Below are positions 8,478 through 16,739 of a stretch of 64,000 nucleotides of DNA, in pieces. Origin of the DNA: Paenibacillus monticola (lineage in GTDB: Bacteria; Bacillota; Bacilli; Paenibacillales; Paenibacillaceae). A program made the position numbers and the translations under genes. Location: the NCBI RefSeq assembly GCF_009664975.1, contig NZ_WJXB01000013.1, positions 62,001-126,000 on the forward strand, read 5' to 3'. Numbering within the stretch: position 1 is the first letter of the stretch; each line of letters starts with the position of its first letter. The notes under the pieces are model-generated. The model was not told where the DNA came from. It made no database searches and saw nothing but the letters and a program-made list of their open reading frames with translations.

Positions 8478-9275
8478 TTACACATTCAAATCTCTTTTGC
8501 GGAAAAAAGTATAGGTCACCCAGAACAGCACCACTATCATCGCGGCGGACAACAAGACAAAGCCAACATCCAACCCCCCACCGTACATCACATTTTTCGC
8601 TTCAAAATATTTGAAGGGCGTAATATATTTCAAGTTGGCTAGCTTATCATTCAAATCGATGGCCATCGACAACACGAACGTAAGCAGCAATATTCCTGTA
8701 GCTAAGGAGGCCGCTGAGTTGGGTTTCTTTTTGACCGCTGCAAGGGCCGTCCCAATCCCCATAAACAAGATCTGCACAATAAACATGCCCAGCATCGTCA
8801 TCGCGATATCTCTAACAACCGCTTCACCCTTGCTATATTGCCCTACTATGATTATGGACGAAACCAGTGTAACCACATTGAAAATGACGATATTCACGAA
8901 TGCAGCCAGCAACTTGGCAGTGATGATGTTATTTCGGGAGACTGGCTTTACGAATAAAAACTCCGAGGTCTTATCCCGCTCTTCCTTGGAGATGATATTC
9001 GCTCCCAACATAGCCGCATGAATAGTAGCCATTAATAACAGATAGAGGTAGAGAATTCCATAATAACCGCTGGCTTTGTCCAGGTCCAGGTTGCCAATAC
9101 CCAGTATAGCTTGCAAGGACTTCGGCATCTCTGACATCATACCACTCATGGATTGACCAGATGACGATAACCCGGCATATTTACTCATTCCAGATACAAC
9201 CATCAGGAACACACCGATACTCCAAAATAGTAGTGATTTACGATTAGCTCTCATTTCTCTCCAAAATATATTCAT
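8478..9275 (-). CDS. ABC-2 type permease
   Basis: 265 residues with six membrane segments and the ABC-2 pattern of a long first loop, then IISKEERDKTSEFLFVKPVSRNNIITAKLLAAFVNIVIFN (about 92-131), the amphipathic cytoplasmic element typical of this family. It is paralogous to the gene at 9309 (both start MNIFW and share ISKE-RxKTxxFLxxKPVxRxxIxTAKLxAAFV). Together with the ATPase at 10113 it forms an exporter or resistance-type ABC system. Substrate unknown. Confidence 0.9.
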   Translation of the reverse strand: MNIFWREMRANRKSLLFWSIGVFLMVVSGMSKYAGLSSSGQSMSGMMSEMPKSLQAILGIGNLDLDKASGYYGILYLYLLLMATIHAAMLGANIISKEERDKTSEFLFVKPVSRNNIITAKLLAAFVNIVIFNVVTLVSSIIIVGQYSKGEAVVRDIAMTMLGMFIVQILFMGIGTALAAVKKKPNSAASLATGILLLTFVLSMAIDLNDKLANLKYITPFKYFEAKNVMYGGGLDVGFVLLSAAMIVVLFWVTYTFFRKRDLNV

Positions 9276-9308
9276 TCCTTAACCCCTCCTCTTCCCCCAC
9301 AGCATGAG

Positions 9309-10106
9309 CTAAACCGCATGAATATCCTTTTTAGAATAGATTATATAACTAACTGCAATCGCGATCACAATAAGGGCCGCCGCTACAATCAAATAAGTTG
9401 TCTCATAGCTCGAATTCTGCAGGATATAGGCTGTATCCACATATTTAAAGGGAGAAAAGTAGCGCAGGCTCTCCTGATCTGCTGTTCCGCCAATCATCCC
9501 GATAAAGTAGAACGTAAAGACCGTGGCCAGCGAAACCGTCAAGACGGATTTAATCTTTCTAACGACGACAGAGATCACTATTCCTAAAGCTAGAAAGATA
9601 AGCTGAACGAACAACAGCGACAGGCTAAGCAATACGAATGTTTGCAGACTATAATCTTCCAACTTAACTTGGGAGGCCATCATTAGCGCAGCAGCACCGT
9701 ACACCATATTAGTTAGGATCAAGGATACAAATGCGGCTGAGAGCTTAGCAGTAACAATGGTTGTACGTGTGACAGGTTTGGTTAAGAGGAAATCTGCCGT
9801 TTTTTCCCGAATCTCCTTAGAGACAATCGAAACTCCTATATTCATCGCCTGAATGGCTCCGATCAGCACGATAAACGTTAAACTATAGGAATAGAACCCG
9901 AGCAGTGTAAATAAATTATCCAAGTTCATGCCTAATGCTGTTCTTAGAGATTCCGGGTAGCCTTCCAGTAGTTTAGTGAAATCCGCCGCATCCTTAGCAA
10001 ACGTAGGGAAAATAGACATAAATAATACCATCATCGCGATTAGTGATATTGACCATGTGATCGTGGATTTACGGTAGGCCTTTAACTCATGCCAAAAGAT
10101 ATTCAT
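9309..10106 (-). CDS. ABC-2 type permease
   Basis: 265 residues, six membrane segments, with the ABC-2 element SIVSKEIREKTADFLLTKPVTRTTIVTAKLSAAFVSL. It lies between the ATPase gene (six bases downstream of its stop codon) and the second permease gene. The equal length and parallel motifs of the two permeases indicate a gene duplication giving a heterodimeric membrane unit. GGAGG precedes the start. Confidence 0.9.
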   Translation of the reverse strand: MNIFWHELKAYRKSTITWSISLIAMMVLFMSIFPTFAKDAADFTKLLEGYPESLRTALGMNLDNLFTLLGFYSYSLTFIVLIGAIQAMNIGVSIVSKEIREKTADFLLTKPVTRTTIVTAKLSAAFVSLILTNMVYGAAALMMASQVKLEDYSLQTFVLLSLSLLFVQLIFLALGIVISVVVRKIKSVLTVSLATVFTFYFIGMIGGTADQESLRYFSPFKYVDTAYILQNSSYETTYLIVAAALIVIAIAVSYIIYSKKDIHAV

Positions 10107-10112
10107 AACGTT

Positions 10113-10997
10113 CTAGGCCTCCTTTACATAGTAGTGCATAAAGATCTCCTCAAGATCCGGCTCTTCGATCCATACGTTGGCGATTTCAGTTTCAGCAATC
10201 TTTTTCAACACGATATTGAGGTTGCCTTTAAATAGGAAGCTGACGTTGTTACCCTCCACCTCTAATTTACTCACGCCTGCTACATCAAAGTAACTCTTAT
10301 CCAGGTTGGCTTTCGTGTGAATCTTGAATTTCTTATAGTTGTTTTCTTGCAGGGTACTAATTTTCTCAACCGTAACGATCTTACCTTCTTTAATAATTGC
10401 CACCCGACTACATAACCGCTGAACCTCACTTAAGATATGGGAGGAAAATAACACCGTAACGCCCTTTTGATGCTCGATCTCCAGCAATTCAAAAAATTTC
10501 TGCTGCATCAGCGGATCTAACCCGCTAGTGGGTTCATCCAAGATAATGAGCTTCGGCTCATGGAGCAGCCCTTGGACAATTCCGACCTTCTTTTTGTTTC
10601 CCAAGGATAAATCATCAATTTTCTTCGTAAGATCCAGATCCATGATTTCCGCGAGTTCCTTGATTCGTTTCGTACAGTCCTTTTTATAGAAGCTGGCTGA
10701 ATATTTCAACAGGTCGATTACCTTCATATTGTCGTAATAGAATACTTCAGAAGGCAAATAACCGATCTGCTTTTTGATTTCGGGAGCGAATGCAATACAA
10801 TCCTTGCCAAAGATCTTCGCACTTCCGCTGGTTGGATAAATTAATGACAATAAGGTTCTGATGGTCGTCGATTTCCCGGCACCATTGGGGCCAATGAAGC
10901 CAAAGATCTCACCCTCTTCGACATTAAAGCTAATGTCTGTAATCCCTCTGGACTTGCCATAGGTTTTGGTCAGGTTATTAATTTCGATTACATTCAT
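10113..10997 (-). CDS. ABC transporter ATP-binding protein
   Basis: 294 residues. Walker A GPNGAGKST (about 37-45), signature LSLGNKKKVGIVQGLLHEPKLIILDEPTSGLDP (about 130-162: LSLGN signature variant, Walker B, D-loop), and H-loop SSHILSEVQ (about 184-192). The C-terminal 80 residues form the extension seen in Bcr/Nat-type ATPases for ABC-2 exporters. Second gene of a TetR-ATPase-permease-permease operon, so it powers export of, or resistance to, an unknown compound. Confidence 0.93.
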   Translation of the reverse strand: MNVIEINNLTKTYGKSRGITDISFNVEEGEIFGFIGPNGAGKSTTIRTLLSLIYPTSGSAKIFGKDCIAFAPEIKKQIGYLPSEVFYYDNMKVIDLLKYSASFYKKDCTKRIKELAEIMDLDLTKKIDDLSLGNKKKVGIVQGLLHEPKLIILDEPTSGLDPLMQQKFFELLEIEHQKGVTVLFSSHILSEVQRLCSRVAIIKEGKIVTVEKISTLQENNYKKFKIHTKANLDKSYFDVAGVSKLEVEGNNVSFLFKGNLNIVLKKIAETEIANVWIEEPDLEEIFMHYYVKEA

Positions 10998-11018
10998 GAT
11001 CCGTTCCTCCCTTGATTC

Positions 11019-11642
11019 CTATTTATAAAAAGCATTCTTTAGGATCTCGCTATAACTGTCCATTTCCGCTAAGATTTCCTCTAGCTTCATTTGATCCAAC
11101 GGAGTAGTTGCCACTTTAGCCTGCAGCTGAGAAGCGAAGCCTTCCATGGTCCAAAAAATAATCTGCATCGTCTTCGTGATGTTGGTTCCGTCTTTAAATT
11201 TAGAATAATCCAGATTCGCAAAAAAATCGGTGTATCCCTTATCCAATAATTCCTTTATCCTGCGCTCCAAATCCACTTTGACTTCATCAGCATCTTCGGG
11301 ATAAGCGGCCTTGATGAAATCGAAGGCATCAGGATATTTTTGAAAAAGACCAAACTTAAGGATGGCCACCTGCCTGTATCGGATGAAAATATCATTTTCG
11401 ATCCAATCAATCTTGGCATGTATTTCCTCCAGCAGCATCTCCATAAAATGATCGTACAGAAATAAGTACAGGTCCTTCTTATTATTAAAATAGTGAAACA
11501 ATAAGCCCTTTGATATTTCAGCTTCCTTCACAATTTCATTCGTAGATGCAATTTGATACCCTTTTTTGGCGAATTCCTTCAGGGCTGCATTTAATATTCG
11601 ATCCTGCTTCTCCGTGTTCAGATTTAGAAATTTCGCAAACAA
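11019..11642 (-). CDS. TetR/AcrR-family regulator of the ABC operon
   Basis: 207 residues from a TTG start at 11640-11642, chosen because GAGGTG lies six bases upstream and the family typically begins FAKFLNLNTEKQDRI. The helix-turn-helix is at about 10-55 (KGYQIASTNEIVKEAEISKGLLFHYFNNKKDLY). The reading frame stays open a further 56 codons upstream, but that stretch carries the promoter and operators and is probably not translated. It is the first gene of the operon with the ATPase and two permeases, so it probably represses its own operon. Confidence 0.88.
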   Translation of the reverse strand: MFAKFLNLNTEKQDRILNAALKEFAKKGYQIASTNEIVKEAEISKGLLFHYFNNKKDLYLFLYDHFMEMLLEEIHAKIDWIENDIFIRYRQVAILKFGLFQKYPDAFDFIKAAYPEDADEVKVDLERRIKELLDKGYTDFFANLDYSKFKDGTNITKTMQIIFWTMEGFASQLQAKVATTPLDQMKLEEILAEMDSYSEILKNAFYK

Positions 11643-11663
11643 TGGATTCACCTCGCGATAGCA

Positions 11664-11713
11664 TTGACTACTCTGGTCAATCTGATTGTAGACTCCTTGA
11701 CCCCTGCGGTCAA
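11664..11713 (-). promoter_or_regulatory. Promoter and two operators of the TetR-ABC operon
   Basis: On the minus strand, TTGACC (11708-11713) and TACAAT (11685-11690) are 17 bases apart. Two 17-bp inverted repeats of the form TTGAC-N7-GTCAA lie at 11697-11713 (containing the -35) and 11664-11680 (at the expected start of transcription). Their centres are 33 bp apart, about three helical turns. This is a classic TetR repression layout. Confidence 0.75.
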
Positions 11714-11734
11714 TATGTTTACTGGCAACAACGA

Positions 11735-11774
11735 AAACCAGCCAGTCTCCAATAACCCGGAGACTGGCTAGTTT
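11735..11774 (-). terminator. Terminator after the STM3941-like gene
   Basis: Arms AAACCAGCCAGTCTCC and GGAGACTGGCTAGTTT with an eight-base loop. On the minus strand the stem is followed by TTTTCGTTGTT. It separates the gene at 11833 from the TetR operon promoter. Confidence 0.8.
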
Positions 11775-11832
11775 ATCTGCTGATTCTGTTGCACATAGTA
11801 ATGAAGGCAAACCGAGTAATCCCTATTGGTTC

Positions 11833-12375
11833 TTATCTAGATTCTTTCTCGTGTGCCGTTTGTTTTTCCGTAATCATCTCTATTAATTCTTCTATGGAGC
11901 AAGCTAATGTTTTGACCGGTATATTCACCTGAGTATCAATCAACTTCTTGTTGATTTTATATAACATTCGCTTAAACCCTTGGGTACGATCAATAATTAG
12001 ATTTGCATCGTATGTTGTTATTCCTAACAAAATTTGTTTCTGATAATTGATTAGAGCAATCTCATCAATCTCTTCCCATTTAATTAATCCTGCTGCCAAA
12101 TAGCTTGAGTTGTCAAAAATACCCTCATTCGAGATGACGACTGCTGGTTTTCCAGCTATCAAGGTTTTTACGTAGTACAATAAACACAATAAAAAAATGA
12201 GAACAACAACAACCCCCACAACTCCGACGATATATACATTAATATCACTATTCCCACTGCCTACAGCAATAACAGTGAATAAAATGAAGACCGCGCCGAG
12301 CAAGAGAAATACAACGGAAAGCAAAGTAACAAACATAATCCTTTTTCGTGAGGCTAATATCGTGTAATTTTCCAT
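11833..12375 (-). CDS. STM3941-like membrane protein
   Basis: 180 residues from ATG 12373-12375 (GAGAGGG six bases upstream). Two membrane segments at about 16-38 and 47-70 are followed by a soluble C-terminal domain beginning AGKPAVVISNEGIFDNSSYLAAGLIKWEEIDEI. That is the layout of STM3941-type proteins: a two-helix N-terminus, then a PH-like domain with KWEEI. No function is established. Monocistronic with its own terminator, and divergent from the nucleotidyltransferase of the lasso cluster. Confidence 0.75.
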   Translation of the reverse strand: MENYTILASRKRIMFVTLLSVVFLLLGAVFILFTVIAVGSGNSDINVYIVGVVGVVVVLIFLLCLLYYVKTLIAGKPAVVISNEGIFDNSSYLAAGLIKWEEIDEIALINYQKQILLGITTYDANLIIDRTQGFKRMLYKINKKLIDTQVNIPVKTLACSIEELIEMITEKQTAHEKESR

Positions 12376-12537
12376 TTTCAACCCTCTCCAATTATCATTC
12401 GGAATTCAATCTAGTTATATCACTTGAACATTGGAATTGACAGTTTTCTGTTAGCGATGTTACGCTCACAGTACGTTCGAGCGTTCTCTAAACAGAACGA
12501 ATTCTATCTTGTTTGGATAATAAGAAGGAGAGTTCCT

Positions 12538-13719
12538 ATGACTGACCGGTATGCCCTAGATAAAGGGCGCTTATCTTCGGAATTATTGCTTCTACTTACG
12601 CTTCTTGCCACGGACAACATCGACGAGACGGCGGATCGAGAGCCGGAACTATTCGCAGATATAGACTGGGAGCTGTTTATCCGGCTAAACTTGCATCATC
12701 GCATATATCCCTTCTTATATCCCAAGCTTAGCCGTATGCGTGAAGAGTGTGTGCCTACCCTGGTTATCCAGCGGTTGAAGAATGAATACCGCCGCAATAC
12801 TGTGCAAATGCTGCAGCTTAGTGGCGAAATGGGGCGAATTGGCGATGAACTGGCTCGCTTGAATATACGCTCTTTGTTTCTGAAGGGGCCTGTACTTGCC
12901 TTGGATTTATACGGTGACGTCTCGCTTCGCACCTCGCGTGACCTCGATTTCATCGTGCCCTTGGAACAACTGGCTGAAACGGAAGCCCTGCTGGTCCAGC
13001 TCGGGTATGTAAAGGAAGAGGAATTCGAGTCTATCTTGGGAGATTGGAAATGGAGACAGCATCATACGACCTTCAATCACTCCGTCACTTCGATCAAAGT
13101 CGAAGTCCACTGGAGATTGAACCCCGCTCCTTCGAAAGAGCCTGATTTCGATGAGCTATGGACGCGCGCGCGAGCAAGCAGTCTCGGACGGAATGTCTAT
13201 TATTTAGGCAAAGAGGATCTATTCCTGTTCCTGAGCGCTCACGGATCCAGACACGGCTGGTCAAGACTGCGCTGGCTGCTCGATATTAAGCAGCTGTTAG
13301 CGCAACAGCCAGCGCCCGGCGCGTTGATTCAGCTCCTTCAGCGGTATCATTATAGCAATATGGGGGGGCAGGCCCTGCTATTGGCGGCCGCTTTACTAGA
13401 GGCACCCATAGATCCCGCCCTGTCAGGTTTGACAGACAGCCCTAAGGCCCACCGGTTAGCAGAACTTTCCATGTTCTACATAGAGCGATTGGTCAACCTG
13501 AATAATCCTCCGCTCGCGCCGGAAGTGGAGCGGCATTACAAATATTATCAACCAGCGATTCTAACGCGTCCGCAGCAGCTCCTGTACGTACTGGGATTCC
13601 TGTATCCTTATGCGGCAGACGCCAAGACACTTCCGCTGCCTAAGCCGCTGCACTTTCTGTATTTCCCTTTGCGTCCCTTTTTATGGGGCTGGAGAAAAGC
13701 GGTCGGCGCGGACAAGTGA
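12538..13719 (+). CDS. Nucleotidyltransferase-family tailoring enzyme of the lasso cluster
   Basis: 393 residues from ATG 12538 (AAGGAG upstream). The central region LKGPVLALDLYGDVSLRTSRDLDFIVP (about 106-132) carries the K-G...DxD motif of the uncharacterised nucleotidyltransferase family PF14907, which recurs in lasso and other peptide clusters. The DLD pair would bind metal. From memory, a homologue in the pseudomycoidin lasso cluster was linked to adding sugar onto a phosphorylated C-terminus; here the same role on the kinase product is an inference. It lies on the opposite strand to the rest of the cluster and converges with the exporter gene across a shared terminator. Confidence 0.82.
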   Translation: MTDRYALDKGRLSSELLLLLTLLATDNIDETADREPELFADIDWELFIRLNLHHRIYPFLYPKLSRMREECVPTLVIQRLKNEYRRNTVQMLQLSGEMGRIGDELARLNIRSLFLKGPVLALDLYGDVSLRTSRDLDFIVPLEQLAETEALLVQLGYVKEEEFESILGDWKWRQHHTTFNHSVTSIKVEVHWRLNPAPSKEPDFDELWTRARASSLGRNVYYLGKEDLFLFLSAHGSRHGWSRLRWLLDIKQLLAQQPAPGALIQLLQRYHYSNMGGQALLLAAALLEAPIDPALSGLTDSPKAHRLAELSMFYIERLVNLNNPPLAPEVERHYKYYQPAILTRPQQLLYVLGFLYPYAADAKTLPLPKPLHFLYFPLRPFLWGWRKAVGADK

Positions 13720-13754
13720 GGCTTGTTCCACTATCTTTGGATAAGTTCGATCCA

Positions 13755-13780
13755 CAAGAAGAAATGGCTTCGCCGTCCTT
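13755..13780 (+). repeat. Intergenic repeat family R2, copy 2
   Basis: The repeat begins CAAGAAGAAATGGCTTCGCC and is followed by GTCCTT. It matches 3594-3618 and the inverted copy at 46485-46511. It lies just after the nucleotidyltransferase gene. Confidence 0.55.
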
Positions 13781-13868
13781 GGCTGCAGACCTCCATCTTT
13801 GCAAGCAAAAAAGAATCATCCGGACTGAAAAGCCCCTATTTACTCGGAATCAGGCAATTTGGGAGTTT

Positions 13869-13949
13869 GGCGGACTCAAGGGACGCTATTGATTGAATTT
13901 CTTCCCAAAAGAACCTGTTTTTGATTCAATAGCGTTTCCTGAGTCCGCT
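13869..13949. repeat. Imperfect long inverted repeat
   Basis: The left arm (13869-13896) contains GCGGACTCAAGGGACGCTAT. The right arm (13921-13949) is its reverse complement with a few changes and contains ATAGCGTTTCCTGAGTCCGC. The loop is about 24 bases. The right arm runs into repeat R1. It may be a small palindromic mobile repeat or part of the termination region. Confidence 0.6.
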
Positions 13950-14000
13950 TCCTATTCCGTTCACCCCCTCAAAAGGGAAATAGCGGCTCTACAGTCCGCC
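13941..14000 (-). repeat. Dispersed intergenic repeat family R1, copy 1
   Basis: About 60 bp, read on the minus strand as GGCGGACTGTAGAGCCGCTA, then TTTC, CTTTTGAGGGGGT and AGGAAGCGGACTC. A second copy with the same blocks lies in the opposite orientation at 56271-56330. Short open frames through it are not genes. Confidence 0.65.
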
Positions 14001-14069
14001 TGGGTCGAACTGCAAAACTATTTTTATAAGAAGATATTGTCTCAACGTGGTGAGATTATCTTTCAAGTG

Positions 14070-14119
14070 AAAAAGCCCCTTCTCTTTTCGGACGATTCCG
14101 AAAAGAGAAGGGGCTTTTT
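14070..14119. terminator. Bidirectional terminator between nucleotidyltransferase and exporter genes
   Basis: Perfect stem AAAAAGCCCCTTCTCTTTTC / GAAAAGAGAAGGGGCTTTTT closed by a short loop, with A-runs and T-runs on both sides. It serves the two convergent transcripts. Confidence 0.9.
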
Positions 14120-14170
14120 ATGCTACTCGGCATTTGTGTTTTTCATTAGTTAAATTAGTGGTTCGCCCAT

Positions 14171-15967
14171 CTACATAGCCTCATCTTGGCTGCTTAACAA
14201 TCGGCTAAACATCCCGCCCTTTTCTAAGGCTAGTCCTGAATACAGCCCCTGCTGGACAACATGACCATCGTCAATAACCAAAATCTGATCCGCTCCACGG
14301 ATTGTAGACAGACGGTGGGCAATCACGATAATCGTTACGGAGTGCTTCAAACGATCCAATGCTTCCTGAATTTTCTTCTCGTTCTCCGTATCCAGCGCAC
14401 TCGTCGCCTCATCCAAAACCAATATGGAGGGTTTGCGGATAATCGCCCGCGCCAGCACAAGACGCTGCCGTTCCCCACCAGACAAGCGAATGCCGCGGTC
14501 ACCAATAAGCGTATCTATTCCCTGCGGCAGTGCACGGACAAATTCGGCTGAAGAAGCAAACTCCAAAGCTTCCCACAGTTCTTCCTCGCTCGCATCCGGT
14601 TTAATCATCGTGAGATTCTCCCGAATGGTAGCATTATAGAGGAATGGGTCCTGTGCGACATAACCGATCGACCTTCTGTACGGCAGAAGCTGTTCTCCTG
14701 AGATCGGTTTGCCGTCGGCCAGAATCTCCCCTGATTCCGGCTGCATCAGACCCATGAGCAGATCAACAAGTGTGCTCTTCCCTGCCCCCGAACGTCCAAC
14801 CACAGCTGTCATGCGATTGGCGGGAATAAAGACATTTACCTGCTGCAGTGAATAATGCGACTCCTGCGGATGATAACGAAAATCGACATTCCGCGCTTCC
14901 AGACCCAACTTCAACGTCAAAGGTACGATGTGCTGCTTGCCTTCTTCCTCACTACGTTCAGCGGCCTGCAGGCATTCCTCCTGCAATTGCTGCAACTGTT
15001 TAAACGAAGGAAGAACAGAAGAAAGCTGTTCCATCAAGGATTGCAGCGTAGCAAATGTCGGCCATAGCCGAGCAAAGATCAGAATGACCAACAGCAGATT
15101 TGGACCCTCTGCGTGCATAAACTTGAAAGACACGAAGATAAATACGGCGATCAGCAGTGTGGATGACATTTTGTACAACAGCTGAGAATTCGAGCGCATC
15201 CGTGTATAATCAAGCTGCTCCTGCTTGACCTCCCCAGTGAAATCATGAAGCCAGTTCAGCCGAGAAAGCTCCAGATTGTTGCTTTTGATATCTTTGATAC
15301 CGTTCAATTGGTCCGTGATTCCACCCAAATAGATTTTACCGAGTAAGGAACTGCGACTTCCCAGCATTCTGGCCTTACGGATAAATCGACGGGAGAACAC
15401 GGATAACAGGACCGCGCATACCAATACGGAGAGAGTCATCTTGGGGGACAGCCAAAAAGCGAAGCCAATTTGGACAAGGGTGAACAGAAGCGAAGTAATA
15501 AACTGCAAGAAACTGCTTATGCCTGCGAGCACTCTTGCCAGTTCCGTTGTCATCATGTTGATCAGGTCCGAAGTCCTTTTTTTGAGAAAAAAAGACCACT
15601 CGGCCCGCAATAATGCGCCATATACTTCATACCTCAGCTTCCGGCCATAATTCTGCTGAATTTCTACATTGCGGATTGCGACCGACCGTGAGATTACATT
15701 CTGACAAAGGGCGATCAGAATGTAGACGCCGAGCACAAGCAGAAGCGCCGTGGACTGTGGCAGCTCGGTGATAAAACCAAACATAGGTAGATTATAGCCC
15801 GCTCCTGTACCCCCAAGCTGAATGCCAGCCATCGCCAACATAGGTACAAGCAGCAGAATGGCGGAACTCTCCAGCAGCCCACTGATGACCATGCCGAACA
15901 TATTAAGGTACAGTTTGATTCCAGATAAATGAAGTAGCTGGCGGACGTAATAGATAATTACTTGCAT
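14171..15967 (-). CDS. Lasso peptide ABC exporter (fused permease-ATPase)
   Basis: 598 residues from ATG 15965-15967, chosen because GAGGTG lies five bases upstream and this start follows the end of the peptidase gene; an upstream in-frame start would overlap it. The N-terminal half has six membrane segments (about 10-300). The ATPase half (about 345-590) has Walker A VGRSGAGKST, signature LSGGERQR, Walker B ILVLDEATSALD and H-loop IVIAHRLST, all intact. It corresponds to the D protein of paeninodin-type clusters and should export the mature lasso peptide, giving immunity as well. Last gene of the minus-strand lasso operon. Confidence 0.92.
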   Translation of the reverse strand: MQVIIYYVRQLLHLSGIKLYLNMFGMVISGLLESSAILLLVPMLAMAGIQLGGTGAGYNLPMFGFITELPQSTALLLVLGVYILIALCQNVISRSVAIRNVEIQQNYGRKLRYEVYGALLRAEWSFFLKKRTSDLINMMTTELARVLAGISSFLQFITSLLFTLVQIGFAFWLSPKMTLSVLVCAVLLSVFSRRFIRKARMLGSRSSLLGKIYLGGITDQLNGIKDIKSNNLELSRLNWLHDFTGEVKQEQLDYTRMRSNSQLLYKMSSTLLIAVFIFVSFKFMHAEGPNLLLVILIFARLWPTFATLQSLMEQLSSVLPSFKQLQQLQEECLQAAERSEEEGKQHIVPLTLKLGLEARNVDFRYHPQESHYSLQQVNVFIPANRMTAVVGRSGAGKSTLVDLLMGLMQPESGEILADGKPISGEQLLPYRRSIGYVAQDPFLYNATIRENLTMIKPDASEEELWEALEFASSAEFVRALPQGIDTLIGDRGIRLSGGERQRLVLARAIIRKPSILVLDEATSALDTENEKKIQEALDRLKHSVTIIVIAHRLSTIRGADQILVIDDGHVVQQGLYSGLALEKGGMFSRLLSSQDEAM

Positions 15968-15980
15968 GGGCACACCTCGA

Positions 15981-16439
15981 TTACTCGGCTGGTAACACTT
16001 TTGCAAACTTCTCCACAACGACAAAACCCTGCATCATATCGTCGCCAGAGACATAATAAGCCCCACTGCGCAGCCAAGCATGCGCAATCATTTGGCCTTT
16101 CACGTCTTTTGCGACCCCCAGATACAGTGTGCTTTCGATTCCGCGCTTCTCCAGCATGTTCAGTCCGGCAACCGCTCTGACCATACAAGTACTCTTCCAA
16201 GGTGTATATCTACTGATTAGACGAATGGCGCTAGTAATATGCTTAATACTAGGAGTATCGCTATCTTTGGAGAGCGGAGAGGTTTCATTAGATTGTAGAC
16301 CGAGCCTCGACGCGGTCTTAGAGAACGGAAACAACAGTTGAAGTCTCGCCTGGGTCAACCTTAGCAAAGCTTCTGGAATTAGCTCCAAAACGGCTTTGTC
16401 ATACGTCAGCAGTCGGCGCATGCGGCGCATGGTAATCAT
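15981..16439 (-). CDS. Lasso leader peptidase (B2, transglutaminase-like)
   Basis: 152 residues. The papain/transglutaminase-like catalytic triad is visible: Cys85 in WKSTCMVRAVAG, His120 in MIAHAWLRSG and Asp133 or Asp134 in SGDD. The family cuts the leader from the precursor after it has been delivered by the RRE protein. The start codon overlaps the RRE gene's stop (ATGA), showing translational coupling. An alternative start at MRRMRR lies three codons in. Length is usual for a split B2 protein. Confidence 0.92.
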   Translation of the reverse strand: MITMRRMRRLLTYDKAVLELIPEALLRLTQARLQLLFPFSKTASRLGLQSNETSPLSKDSDTPSIKHITSAIRLISRYTPWKSTCMVRAVAGLNMLEKRGIESTLYLGVAKDVKGQMIAHAWLRSGAYYVSGDDMMQGFVVVEKFAKVLPAE

Positions 16440-16735
16440 GGCTGGTCAACGAATTCGATGAGATCCTCATCCAGCAAATGCTGCAGAAAAGAGAGCACAT
16501 CCTTCTGCGCAAGCTCAGCTGGGACTTCGAAATTCTCTTTAATAGTATCCACAACGAAGCTTACAGGACCTGGTGAGGCCAAGGCCGTCCAGATCTCTCC
16601 ACCGACTTCTCCAAGGTTATAGTACTTTCCATTCTTCACATTCAACATGACCTTCTCACCATCCATGTCGCTAGCGATATTGCCTGGCTGCTGCACAAGG
16701 ATCGATTCGAGCGACAACATATTTGTATTGTTCAT
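16436..16735 (-). CDS. Lasso RRE protein (B1, PqqD-like)
   Basis: 99 residues with the PqqD fold. It contains GNIASDMDGEKVMLNVKNGKYYNLGEVGGEIWTAL (about 18-52), where the strand-turn MLNVKNGKYYNLGEVGGEIW is the family hallmark. It binds the YxxPxL part of the leader and presents it to the peptidase. It begins four bases after the kinase stop codon and overlaps the peptidase start. Confidence 0.93.
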   Translation of the reverse strand: MNNTNMLSLESILVQQPGNIASDMDGEKVMLNVKNGKYYNLGEVGGEIWTALASPGPVSFVVDTIKENFEVPAELAQKDVLSFLQHLLDEDLIEFVDQP

Positions 16736-16739
16736 CAGT

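Noticed and set aside
11643..11810. N-terminal extension of the TetR gene at 11019
   Set aside because: The extra 56 codons cover the promoter, both operators and the neighbouring terminator; the TTG at 11642 has a good ribosome site.
13683..14153. Two open frames after the nucleotidyltransferase gene
   Set aside because: They run through the repeats and the bidirectional terminator and have no ribosome site.
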